Shown here one piece after another: positions 1-7,520 of a DNA stretch of 29,315 nt (within the stretch, counting starts at the first letter, position 1; each line of letters begins with the position of its first letter). The stretch lies in assembly GCA_900541935.1 (NCBI GenBank), contig UQLZ01000026.1, positions 1-29,315 on the forward strand, in the 5' to 3' direction. Under the pieces are notes generated by a model. That model was not told where the DNA came from. It searched no databases and saw only the letters and a program-made list of their open reading frames with translations. This stretch comes from an uncultured Prevotellaceae bacterium. GTDB taxonomy: Bacteria; Bacteroidota; Bacteroidia; Bacteroidales; Muribaculaceae. A program made the position numbers and the translations under genes.

Positions 1-146
1 AGTCTCTTTCATTTTTTGTTACTTTTTTGTGTAACGCTATGGCAGGACTAGACAAGAAAAAGAATAAAAAAGATACAATAAAATAGAAAAAGAGGGAAAA
101 ATATGCACATAAAACGCGTTGTTGTGCAATTTTGAGCGTTTTTTCA

Positions 147-160
147 CGGAAAAATTTCCG
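147..160. promoter_or_regulatory. Palindrome upstream of acpP, possible operator
   Basis: CGGAAA and TTTCCG are perfect inverted arms separated by AA. The site lies about 80 nt before the acpP start and about 20 nt upstream of a weak -7-like box. Its position suits a regulator of fatty-acid synthesis genes, but no regulator is encoded nearby, so the operator role is inferred. Confidence 0.3.
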
Positions 161-178
161 TATATTGATAATTATTAC

Positions 179-186
179 TTACTTTG
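179..186 (+). promoter_or_regulatory. Weak Bacteroidetes -7-like box for acpP-fabF
   Basis: TTACTTTG matches the Bacteroidetes -7 consensus TAnnTTTG at seven of eight positions. No TTTG is seen at the expected -33 distance. It would leave a leader of about 45 nt before the acpP ATG at 239. Confidence 0.35.
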
Positions 187-238
187 CACGTCTAAAAAGA
201 AGAATAGAAACTAATTATTAATTTAAAAACTAAAAATT

Positions 239-472
239 ATGTCTGAAATTCAACAAAAAGTAACGGATATCATCGTTGAAAAGTGCGGTGTTAATGCAAG
301 TGAAGTAACTCCAGAAGCATCATTCACTCAAGACCTTGGTTTGGACTCACTTGACACAGTAGAGTTGATCATGGAATTCGAAAAAGAATTTGGCATTACT
401 ATTCCAGACGATAAAGCAGAAGGCATCAAGACAGTAGCAGATGCAGTTGCATTTATTGAAGAAAACAAATAA
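239..472 (+). CDS. acpP: Acyl carrier protein AcpP
   Basis: This cytoplasmic protein carries growing acyl chains on a phosphopantetheine arm in type II fatty acid synthesis. The 77-residue length is normal for bacterial ACP. The attachment motif GLDSLDTVEL is intact, with the modified serine at residue 37. The protein is acidic and helical throughout, as expected for the four-helix ACP fold, and ends in the usual FIEENK-type tail. The ATG start follows an AT-rich leader; as is common in Bacteroidota there is no strong Shine-Dalgarno sequence. The gene stops 10 nt before fabF, its main partner enzyme, and the two are almost certainly co-transcribed. The family call is very secure. Confidence 0.98.
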   Translation: MSEIQQKVTDIIVEKCGVNASEVTPEASFTQDLGLDSLDTVELIMEFEKEFGITIPDDKAEGIKTVADAVAFIEENK

Positions 473-482
473 TTAAACCTTA

Positions 483-1745
483 ATGGAACTAAAAAGAGTT
501 GTTGTAACAGGACTTGGAGCCATTTCTCCTATTGGAAACACGGCAGCCGAAACATGGGCAAACGCGTTGAAGGGAGTAAGCGGTGCAGCTCCTATTACCC
601 ATTTTGACGCCTCATTATTCAAAACAAAATTTGCATGCGAGGTTAAGGGGTACAACTCTGCAGAGCATTTCGACCGCAAGGACCTTCGCAAGTATGACCT
701 ATACGCACAATATGGCGTAGTTGCAGCAAGAGAGGCAATTGCCGATTCTGGCTTGGAAGACCTTGAAGGCCTAAACCGCAACCGAGTTGGTGTCATCATC
801 TCTGCAGGTATCGGTGGTTTGCACACATTTGAGGAAGAAGCAGGTTACTATGCTTTGAACCAAGACAAAGGTCCAAAATATAGCCCATTCTTCATTCCTA
901 AGATGATTGCAGATATGGCAGCAGGTCATGTATCTATGCAATATGGATACAGAGGCCCTAACTACGCTACAGTATCAGCATGTGCATCATCAACACACGC
1001 ATTGATCGATGCATTCAACCTCATCCGCTTGGGCAAGGCTGACGCTATCATCACTGGTGGTGCAGAAGCAGCAATCTTCCCTGCAGGTGTTGGCGGTTTC
1101 AACTCAATGCACGCTATTTCAACAAGAAATGACGACCCAGAACACGCATCAAGACCACTAAGTGGCTCTCGCGACGGTTTCGTTATGGGTGAAGGCGGTG
1201 CATGTCTTGTGTTCGAAGAATTAGAGCATGCTTTGGCTCGTGGCGCTCACATCTACGCTGAAGTAGCAGGTGGCGGCTTATCTGCCGACGCTTATCACTT
1301 GACTGCTACTCACCCTGAAGGTTTGGGTGCTAAACTCGTTATGAGTAATGCTCTTGAAGATGCAGAAATGAAACCAGAAGATATTGACTACATCAATATC
1401 CACGGTACATCTACCCCTGTAGGCGATATCTCAGAAGTAAAGGCTATCCAAAGCGTTTTCGGAGACCACGCTTACAAACTAAACATCAGTTCAACTAAGT
1501 CTATGACCGGTCACCTCCTCGGTGCTACAGGTGCTCTTGAAGCAATGTTCTGTGTAAAGGCCGTACTTGAAGACATTGTTCCTCCTACTATCAACCATGA
1601 AGAAGGAGACAATGATCCGGAAATTGACTACAATCTGAACTTTACGTTTGGTGAGGCTCAAAAGAGAACTGTTAATGCGGCACTTTCTAACACTTTCGGT
1701 TTCGGAGGTCACAACGCCAGCATTATTGTAAAGAAATACAAGTAA
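483..1745 (+). CDS. fabF: 3-oxoacyl-[acyl-carrier-protein] synthase II (FabF)
   Basis: This is the condensing enzyme that elongates acyl-ACP with malonyl-ACP in fatty acid synthesis. At 420 residues it has the normal FabF length. The Cys-His-His catalytic triad of the KAS II class is visible: Cys167 in the VSACASSTHAL motif, His307 in NIHGTSTPVGD, and His344 in KSMTGHLLGATGA. The glycine-rich C-terminal NTFGFGGHNAS motif is also present. It lies 10 nt after acpP. A hairpin terminator ends the transcript about 35 nt downstream. In several Bacteroidales I recall rnc following fabF; here it is absent from that position. No truncation or unusual codon use was noticed. Confidence 0.98.
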   Translation: MELKRVVVTGLGAISPIGNTAAETWANALKGVSGAAPITHFDASLFKTKFACEVKGYNSAEHFDRKDLRKYDLYAQYGVVAAREAIADSGLEDLEGLNRNRVGVIISAGIGGLHTFEEEAGYYALNQDKGPKYSPFFIPKMIADMAAGHVSMQYGYRGPNYATVSACASSTHALIDAFNLIRLGKADAIITGGAEAAIFPAGVGGFNSMHAISTRNDDPEHASRPLSGSRDGFVMGEGGACLVFEELEHALARGAHIYAEVAGGGLSADAYHLTATHPEGLGAKLVMSNALEDAEMKPEDIDYINIHGTSTPVGDISEVKAIQSVFGDHAYKLNISSTKSMTGHLLGATGALEAMFCVKAVLEDIVPPTINHEEGDNDPEIDYNLNFTFGEAQKRTVNAALSNTFGFGGHNASIIVKKYK

Positions 1746-1779
1746 TTCGAGCACTTGTCGTTTACGACAAATATTATAT

Positions 1780-1813
1780 AAAAAAGGATATGTAAAATTA
1801 CATATCCTTTTTT
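1780..1813 (+). terminator. Intrinsic terminator after fabF
   Basis: A perfect inverted repeat with GGATATGTA and TACATATCC arms around a short A/T loop is flanked by AAAAAA and TTTTTT. The A-run before and T-run after mean it could work in both directions. It separates the acpP-fabF transcript from the amylase gene. Confidence 0.75.
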
Positions 1814-1875
1814 GTTACCTTCTGACTTGAATAAAACACTTATAAGGCATCATAAACCAATAAAAGCATAATTTC

Positions 1876-1907
1876 CTTGCTTTTAAACATAATATATACT
1901 ATTTTTG
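1876..1907 (+). promoter_or_regulatory. Promoter of the amylase gene
   Basis: TATTTTTG at 1900-1907 fits the Bacteroidetes -7 consensus TAnnTTTG exactly, and CTTG at 1876-1879 sits 20 nt upstream as a -33 element. This would give a leader of about 70 nt before the ATG at 1985. Confidence 0.55.
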
Positions 1908-1984
1908 CAAAAACAATACCGGAAACTGACAGAACCAAGTGCACTAGATCCTGTAAATTCCATTTAATTAAAATTTTATAACCT

Positions 1985-4609
1985 ATGAAAACCCTATTAA
2001 AAGCACTGCTATTTTTAATAGCATTTCCAACCTGTGCCGCTTCATTTATCGGTAATCGTGATGATTTTCGCGATGAATCTATTTATTTCGTCATGACAAC
2101 ACGCTTCTATGACGGAGACAAATCTAACAACACCCAATGCTGGGACGGTCAGCAATACAATGCAGGCGACCCTGCCTGGCGCGGTGACTTCAAAGGTCTT
2201 ATTGAGAAACTTGACTACATCAAAGCTCTCGGCTTTACTGCAATATGGATTACTCCCGTTGTGGAAAACGCTTCTGGATATGACTATCACGGATACCACG
2301 CAAGCAACATCAGCAAAGTTGACAAACGGTATGAATCTGAAGACGTTACATTCCAATCGCTTATCGATGCTGCTCACGCCAAAGGTATGAAAATTATCCT
2401 CGACATCGTTTTGAACCACACTGGCAACTTCGGGGAAGAAAACCTTTGCAAACTATTTACACGCGACTGGAACGCTGACCAAAGCGACAGTGAAAAATGT
2501 ATGATTCCTTTAACTCAAAAGAACGGTGGCAGACTTCCTGACAACTATTCAGAACTGCCTGGGGGCGAACAATATGGTTGCCGGCTTCGTGAAATGAAAA
2601 ATACAGACGGTAAAAACCATGACACAAAGAACCTCTGGCATCATTTTGGAAACTTCAACTGGGACAATGAAACTCGTTGGTGGGCACAAATCGCCGGTGA
2701 CTGCGTTGACTTGAATACAGAAAATCCAACAACTTATAACTATCTAATCAACTGCTATTCTAACTTCATCAAGATGGGTGTTGACGGATTTCGCATTGAT
2801 ACCGGAGGTCACATCTCCAGACTTGTGTTTAATAAAGTTTTCAACCCAGCATTCACAGCTGCTGCAGAGAAATACAAGGCCGCACGAAACGGAGGTCCGT
2901 TCTTTATGTTCAGCGAGGTATGCGCACGCTACACAGGCATCTGGTACCGAGAGCAACCGGTCCTATCTGTTCCTTTCTACACTTGGAAAGAAAGCAAAGA
3001 ATATGCTTGGGACAATAACCCTAAATCCTGGGAATCAATGGTTGTCTTTGAAGGAGACCAATATCTTACACATGTCAACCAGCAATCTTGCCTTGAACAC
3101 TACAGAGACAATGGTGAAAACTCAAAAGGCAGCCAACCTGTTTCTGACAACGTCTTTCTACAAGGCAACACTTACCACAAACCTGACTACTCAAGATATT
3201 CCGGCCTGAGCGTCATCGACTTCCCGATGCACCACAATTTCTGCAATATTGAAGGTGCTTGGGGCATTGCAACAAGCGGCGACAGATACTATAATGACGC
3301 TTCATATAACGTTGTTTACGTTGATTCTCATGACTACGCCCCCAACGGCGCACCAGAAGACACCCGTTTTAACCAGGGAACAGACACCTGGGCTGAAAAC
3401 CTTAGCCTCATGTTTACTTTCCGCGGAATTCCATGTCTGTACTACGGTAGCGAAATAGAATTTAAAAAAGGCTGCACTATCGACAAAGGTCCGAACATGC
3501 CTTTAAAGGATTCTGGCCGTGCTTACTTCGGCGGCTATATAAAAGGCAACATCAACGTTACTGACTTTGCTGAATGGACCGATGCTACTGGAAATATTAA
3601 CGCAACTCTTAACTATCCGCTTGCACTTCACATCCAACGCCTTAACAAGATAAGAATGGCCATTCCAGCTCTCCGTAAAGGTCAATACAGCACTGAAGGC
3701 TGCCAAGGTCAATACGCATTCAAACGCCGCTTCACAGATGACACAACTGACAGTTACGTTCTTGTAACTATTTCTGGCGGTGCTACATTTACCGGCATTG
3801 AAAACGGTGAATACACTGACGCAATTACTGGTGACAAGCAAACTGTTACAAACGGCACCCTAAAAGCGAACTGCTCTGGTAGAGGTAATATGCGTATCTA
3901 CGTTCTTAAAACTGCCAAGAACTCGATTAGCGGAAAAATTGGCTACGACGGCAAATGGCTATACTCAACGTCACCAGTATCTGCACAACAACCTGGATAC
4001 GATGGTACTCAAGAAGAACTTATTGAAGAACAACAAGGCGGAGGCTCTAATCCAGAAGTTACAGAACCATACTCTCCATCACTAAGCGATACTGAAATGG
4101 CGGCATTCTTCGAAGCTCCGGCCGACGGTCCTTACAAAAATGTAAAAGTATGGTGCTGGAGCAACAAATCAGGCACTAACTACACAGGCGGAACATGGCC
4201 AGGCGAAAAAGCTGTTTTAATGGGGTCTGCCTCAAACGGAAACAAAATATGGAAATGGACTTTCTCAAATGGCATTCCAACAAACGATATGCCAACGCAT
4301 ATCATCTTTAACAACTCAGGAAGCCCACAAACAGCTGAATTCGAGTTCAAGAACGGCGGTTACTACACAGTAAATGGCTTGCAATATGTAGTTAATAATA
4401 CTTCAGGTGTTGAAGCAATCAACAAAGACAAAATGAAAATATATGCTTCAAACAGTAATATAATCATCGAAACAGAAAAAGCGACAATAATCCAAATTGC
4501 ATCAATCGACGGCAGATTCTATACTAAGAAAATAAAACCTGGTATAAACAAAATCGAAGGTTTAGCACGCGGAATATACATTATCAAAGGAACGAAAGTT
4601 ATTCTATAG
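1985..4609 (+). CDS. Secreted GH13 alpha-amylase with starch-binding and T9SS-like sorting domains
   Basis: Predicted to hydrolyse alpha-1,4-glucans outside the cell. Residues 1-19 form a Sec signal peptide (MKTLLKALLFLIAF core, cleavage near CAA-S); there is no clear lipobox. The GH13 barrel follows, with all four conserved regions: DIVLNHT (140-146), GVDGFRIDT (265-273, nucleophile Asp272), MFSEVCA (308-314, acid/base Glu311) and YVDSHD (445-450, Asp450). A linker rich in Glu, Gln and Gly (about 672-695) leads to a Trp-rich module at about 715-800 that resembles CBM26-type starch-binding domains. The last ~65 residues look like a T9SS type A C-terminal sorting domain (DGRFYT, LARGIYIIKGTKVIL). 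The 874-residue gene is monocistronic, with its own promoter and terminator, and no sus genes for starch import are adjacent. The enzyme family is secure; exact specificity and sorting route are inferred. Confidence 0.93.
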   Translation: MKTLLKALLFLIAFPTCAASFIGNRDDFRDESIYFVMTTRFYDGDKSNNTQCWDGQQYNAGDPAWRGDFKGLIEKLDYIKALGFTAIWITPVVENASGYDYHGYHASNISKVDKRYESEDVTFQSLIDAAHAKGMKIILDIVLNHTGNFGEENLCKLFTRDWNADQSDSEKCMIPLTQKNGGRLPDNYSELPGGEQYGCRLREMKNTDGKNHDTKNLWHHFGNFNWDNETRWWAQIAGDCVDLNTENPTTYNYLINCYSNFIKMGVDGFRIDTGGHISRLVFNKVFNPAFTAAAEKYKAARNGGPFFMFSEVCARYTGIWYREQPVLSVPFYTWKESKEYAWDNNPKSWESMVVFEGDQYLTHVNQQSCLEHYRDNGENSKGSQPVSDNVFLQGNTYHKPDYSRYSGLSVIDFPMHHNFCNIEGAWGIATSGDRYYNDASYNVVYVDSHDYAPNGAPEDTRFNQGTDTWAENLSLMFTFRGIPCLYYGSEIEFKKGCTIDKGPNMPLKDSGRAYFGGYIKGNINVTDFAEWTDATGNINATLNYPLALHIQRLNKIRMAIPALRKGQYSTEGCQGQYAFKRRFTDDTTDSYVLVTISGGATFTGIENGEYTDAITGDKQTVTNGTLKANCSGRGNMRIYVLKTAKNSISGKIGYDGKWLYSTSPVSAQQPGYDGTQEELIEEQQGGGSNPEVTEPYSPSLSDTEMAAFFEAPADGPYKNVKVWCWSNKSGTNYTGGTWPGEKAVLMGSASNGNKIWKWTFSNGIPTNDMPTHIIFNNSGSPQTAEFEFKNGGYYTVNGLQYVVNNTSGVEAINKDKMKIYASNSNIIIETEKATIIQIASIDGRFYTKKIKPGINKIEGLARGIYIIKGTKVIL

Positions 4610-4620
4610 ATTTTAAAGGC

Positions 4621-4656
4621 AAAAGAGGCGGAATTTTTTTAATTCCGCCTCTTTTT
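4621..4656 (+). terminator. Intrinsic terminator after the amylase gene
   Basis: A perfect 15-bp stem containing GAGGCGGAATT and AATTCCGCCTC closes on a T5 loop and runs into a T-tract. It begins 11 nt after the amylase stop codon. Confidence 0.85.
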
Positions 4657-4944
4657 GCATTATAAACATAACAAATTTGAATATTAAATGTGTTAAAATT
4701 AAGATTGTTAAAAGAAAAACAAGATAAAAACCTAAATATAAAAGAGAAAATTTTACATAAAAACCAATAAAGGCATATCTAAAGCCTAAAAAATGCTTAA
4801 AAAGATATGTTATTCAACATACCCGTACAGCAGTTTCAATATACTATATATCAATATATTATAATAGCAAATAGCCTTGATTAAAATTTTTATCAAAAAA
4901 CGAAAGGATAAAAAATAAAAAAAACTGATTTTTTTTTGGCAAAA
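4657..4944. other. AT-rich intergenic stretch, no gene seen
   Basis: Both strands lack a convincing open frame, RNA gene or promoter in this interval. A weak inverted repeat (CATATCT near 4774, AGATATG near 4803) has a long loop and no T-tract. The downstream end merges with the promoter of the small lipoprotein gene. Confidence 0.6.
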
Positions 4945-4977
4945 ATTGTTGTAGTACAGTTTTTTGTTATACCTTTG
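4945..4977 (+). promoter_or_regulatory. Promoter of the small lipoprotein gene
   Basis: TACCTTTG at 4970-4977 matches the Bacteroidetes -7 consensus exactly. ATTG at 4945-4948 lies 21 nt upstream as the -33 element. The predicted leader is about 45 nt, ending at the ATG at 5028. Confidence 0.6.
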
Positions 4978-5027
4978 TAGTGTTTTTGAAGCATAAAAAA
5001 TTGTTTTATTATTAAAATTTAAAAGAA

Positions 5028-5207
5028 ATGAAAAAGTTAGTTTTATTACTTGCTGTTGTATTTAGTGCATCATTGTTCTCTTGTGGTAACAAAGCTGCTG
5101 AAGCTACTGCTGCTGATTCTGCTGCTGTAGATACAGTTGTTGCTGTTGACACTACTGCTGCTGACACTGCTGCAGTTGACACTGTTGCTGCTGATTCTGT
5201 AAAATAA
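5028..5207 (+). CDS. Small Asp/Ala/Thr/Val-rich lipoprotein, 59 aa
   Basis: The frame encodes 59 residues. A hydrophobic signal peptide starting MKKLVLLLAVVFSA ends in a lipobox, LFSC, with the lipidated cysteine at residue 19. The mature part of about 40 residues is low-complexity and made of short repeats: the tripeptides ADS, VDT, VDT, ADT, VDT and ADS recur every five to six residues. It has no aromatic residue in the mature part and is strongly acidic. The gene is flanked by its own good promoter and a hairpin terminator, which argues strongly that it is real despite its length. Similar small lipoproteins with D[ST] repeats occur in other Bacteroidales; no function is known to me. The Asp-Thr/Ser periodicity could suit a flexible surface tail, but that is speculation. 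Confidence 0.85.
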   Translation: MKKLVLLLAVVFSASLFSCGNKAAEATAADSAAVDTVVAVDTTAADTAAVDTVAADSVK

Positions 5208-5233
5208 TTTGCAGTTAAATACAATCAACGAAT

Positions 5234-5266
5234 AAAGTCGCATCGAAAGTCGATGTGACTTTTTTT
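5234..5266 (+). terminator. Intrinsic terminator after the small lipoprotein gene
   Basis: A 12-bp stem (AAAGTCGCATCG with CGATGTGACTTT, one G-U pair) closes on a 5-nt loop and runs into seven Ts. It starts 27 nt after the lipoprotein stop. Confidence 0.7.
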
Positions 5267-5289
5267 ATTTTTAGCATTAATAAAGCGAA

Positions 5290-5321
5290 ATTGCTGTAGC
5301 CAAAAATATATATTACCTTTG
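5290..5321 (+). promoter_or_regulatory. Promoter of the calcium/sodium antiporter gene
   Basis: TACCTTTG at 5314-5321 is a perfect -7 box and ATTG at 5290-5293 lies exactly 20 nt upstream. The box ends only 15 nt before the ATG at 5337, so the leader should be about 10 nt long. Confidence 0.55.
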
Positions 5322-5336
5322 TAAAAAAATAAGATT

Positions 5337-6296
5337 ATGTTATTGAATATAGTATTCCTTCTCATTGGACTCCTGTTAATTCTCATTGGTGCAAACTGCC
5401 TTACAGACGGTTCGTCATCAATTGCAAAAAAATTTGGCATATCTGACCTCGTTATCGGTCTGACAATAGTAGCATTCGGCACATCAGCACCAGAACTTAT
5501 GGTAAGTGTTGTTGCTGCTGTTAATGGAAGTGCAGAACTTGCAGTAGGTAATGTTGTTGGCAGTAATATATTCAATATTCTTATAATAGTTGGTATAACC
5601 GCACTGGTAATGCCTATCAAGGTACAGAAATCAATTATGACCAATGAAATACCACTGGTGATACTATCTTCATTGGCACTCGTTGCCTGCGCAAGCGACT
5701 CGCTTATTGACGGCAGCTCGGAAAACATTATCAGCAGAATCGACGGTATAATACTCCTATTATTTTTCGCTATCTTTATGCGATACACCTTCTCCATTGC
5801 AAAGAATAGCAGTGAAAGTGGCGAAGAAATTAAGTCAATGCCAATGTGGAAGGCTTGCCTATTTATCGTTGGAGGTCTTGCAGGATTGATTTTTGGCGGA
5901 CAACTATTCGTTGACGGAGCAAGCGAAATAGCCCGCAGTCTTGGCGTTAGCGAAGCAGTTATAGGTCTTACTTTAGTTGCATGCGGAACTTCTCTTCCAG
6001 AACTTGCAACATCAATTGTGGCTGCAGTAAAAAAGAATCCCGGTATCGCTATTGGTAACGTTATCGGGAGTAACTTATTCAATATTTTCTTCATTCTCGG
6101 AACGAGTGCAACCATCAAGCCTCTACCAATGGGAAAAATAACGAACCTTGATTTGCTCACTCTCGTGGCTTCAGCCGTCCTTTTCTGGATTGTTGGATGG
6201 TTCTTCAAAAGTAAGACCATTACGAGAGCAGAAGGCTCTGTAATGGTCGCTTGCTACGTTGCTTATACAACGTGGTTAGTTATGCAAGTGATTTAG
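5337..6296 (+). CDS. Calcium/sodium antiporter, YrbG-like CaCA family
   Basis: An inner-membrane cation exchanger of the CaCA superfamily, predicted to swap Na+ or H+ for Ca2+. The 319-residue protein has about ten hydrophobic segments in two inverted halves. Each half carries the ion-binding alpha repeat: GTSAPE (48-53) with GNVVGSN (71-77), and GTSLPE (217-222) with GNVIGSN (240-246). The two glutamates in these motifs coordinate the ion in known members. A short acidic/charged loop (about 155-170) separates the halves. The length matches E. coli YrbG-type proteins (about 325 residues). It has its own promoter with a very short leader. Its last four bases overlap the end of sufS on the opposite strand. 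The actual ion specificity is not readable from sequence. Confidence 0.93.
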   Translation: MLLNIVFLLIGLLLILIGANCLTDGSSSIAKKFGISDLVIGLTIVAFGTSAPELMVSVVAAVNGSAELAVGNVVGSNIFNILIIVGITALVMPIKVQKSIMTNEIPLVILSSLALVACASDSLIDGSSENIISRIDGIILLLFFAIFMRYTFSIAKNSSESGEEIKSMPMWKACLFIVGGLAGLIFGGQLFVDGASEIARSLGVSEAVIGLTLVACGTSLPELATSIVAAVKKNPGIAIGNVIGSNLFNIFFILGTSATIKPLPMGKITNLDLLTLVASAVLFWIVGWFFKSKTITRAEGSVMVACYVAYTTWLVMQVI

Positions 6297-7507
6297 CCAA
6301 GCATCATTGCGGCTTTCTTTACAGCATCTACAAATACATCAACCTCCTCTTTGGTGTTATATACGCCGAAAGAGGCTCTAACAGTGCCTTCAATGCCAAG
6401 CACTCGCATCAATGGCTCTGCACAGTGATGACCAGTTCTGACAGCAACGCCCATCTTGTCAAGAAGCATACCCATATCGTAATGATGGATATTACCAACA
6501 AGGAATGAAATAACACCACCTTTATACTCCGAAGTGCCGAAAATTCTCATTTCCGGAATCTCCATCAACTTTTCAGTTGCATAGTCAAGCAATTCACGCT
6601 CATGGCTTTCGATATTTTCGATACCGATACGCTCAATATAGTCGAGCGCCTCACCAAAAGCAGCAATGCCAACGAAATCCGGCGTTCCTGCCTCAAACTT
6701 ATAAGGCAATTCTGCAAAGGTTGTCTTCTCAAAAGAAACGGTTCCAATCATCTCTCCTCCTCCCTGATACGGAGTCATTGACTCAAGTATTGACTTTCTG
6801 CCATAGAGAACGCCAACACCAGTCGGTCCATACATTTTATGGGCGGAGAACACGTAGAAATCAGGATTCAAATCAGCGATGTCAACTCTCGTATGCGGAG
6901 CTGCCTGAGCACCATCAACAAGTACCGGAACGCCATGGGAATGCGCAATCTCAATCATTTCCTTTACAGGATTTACTGTACCCAGTACGTTTGAAACATG
7001 GCAGAATGCAACCATTCGAGTATTCTCGGTAAACATATCCTCATAGATATCCATATTCAATTCGCCCTTCTCGTTGATAGGAACGACACGGATACGGATA
7101 CGCTTCTTTTGCTGAAGCAATTGCCAAGGAACTATATTCGAATGATGCTCCATAGCTGTTAGGATTATCTCATCGCCATTACACAATCTGTCACCAAAAG
7201 AAGAGGCTACGAGGTTTATAGCCTCCGTTGTGCCACGAGTGAAAATTATCTCTTTTGTTGAAGAAGCATTTATATATTTCCTAACCTTTTCACGCGTTGC
7301 CTCCTGCATCTCAGTAGCTTCCTGAGACAGCAAGTGGACACCACGATGAACGTTTGCCTTTTTCGTGAAATACATCTCCTCAATTTTCTTTACAACGCAA
7401 GACGGTGTCTGCGAAGTTGCGGCAGTATCAAGATAGACCAAGTCTTTCCCGAAAACCTTACGGTCGAGGATAGGATATTCCGAACGAATTTCTTTTATAT
7501 CTAACAT
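6293..7507 (-). CDS. sufS: Cysteine desulfurase SufS
   Basis: A PLP enzyme that takes sulfur from cysteine and passes it to the SUF Fe-S scaffold as a persulfide. With the ATG at 7507 the protein has 404 residues, the normal SufS length. The PLP lysine is Lys224 in FSAHKMYGPTGVG, and the persulfide-forming cysteine is Cys362 in RTGHHCAEPLM, close to the E. coli SufS positions. Both the SAHK and the RTGHHC contexts mark it as a group II desulfurase rather than IscS or NifS. The open frame runs upstream to 7585, but that would overlap sufD by 65 nt and add an unrelated leader, so the inner ATG, 13 nt after the sufD stop, is preferred. It is the last gene of the operon. No sufE or sufU partner is seen here. 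Confidence 0.96.
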   Translation of the reverse strand: MLDIKEIRSEYPILDRKVFGKDLVYLDTAATSQTPSCVVKKIEEMYFTKKANVHRGVHLLSQEATEMQEATREKVRKYINASSTKEIIFTRGTTEAINLVASSFGDRLCNGDEIILTAMEHHSNIVPWQLLQQKKRIRIRVVPINEKGELNMDIYEDMFTENTRMVAFCHVSNVLGTVNPVKEMIEIAHSHGVPVLVDGAQAAPHTRVDIADLNPDFYVFSAHKMYGPTGVGVLYGRKSILESMTPYQGGGEMIGTVSFEKTTFAELPYKFEAGTPDFVGIAAFGEALDYIERIGIENIESHERELLDYATEKLMEIPEMRIFGTSEYKGGVISFLVGNIHHYDMGMLLDKMGVAVRTGHHCAEPLMRVLGIEGTVRASFGVYNTKEEVDVFVDAVKKAAMMLG

Positions 7508-7520
7508 AATTTTTTCCAAA

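Noticed and set aside
1..12. Possible divergent gene start on the minus strand (ATG at 12-10, reading M-K-E-T)
   Set aside because: Only four codons lie in the window and no promoter is evident, so nothing can be supported.
38..85. 15-codon lysine-rich open frame before acpP
   Set aside because: Too short, no promoter or conserved features, and typical of AT-rich leader sequence.
5012..5224. 70-residue Ala/Ser/Thr-rich frame on the minus strand
   Set aside because: It is the antisense reading of the GCT- and GTT-rich codons of the real small lipoprotein gene.
5225..6220. 331-residue open frame on the minus strand
   Set aside because: It lies opposite the antiporter gene; the plus-strand frame has membrane segments and conserved alpha repeats, this one has no family features.
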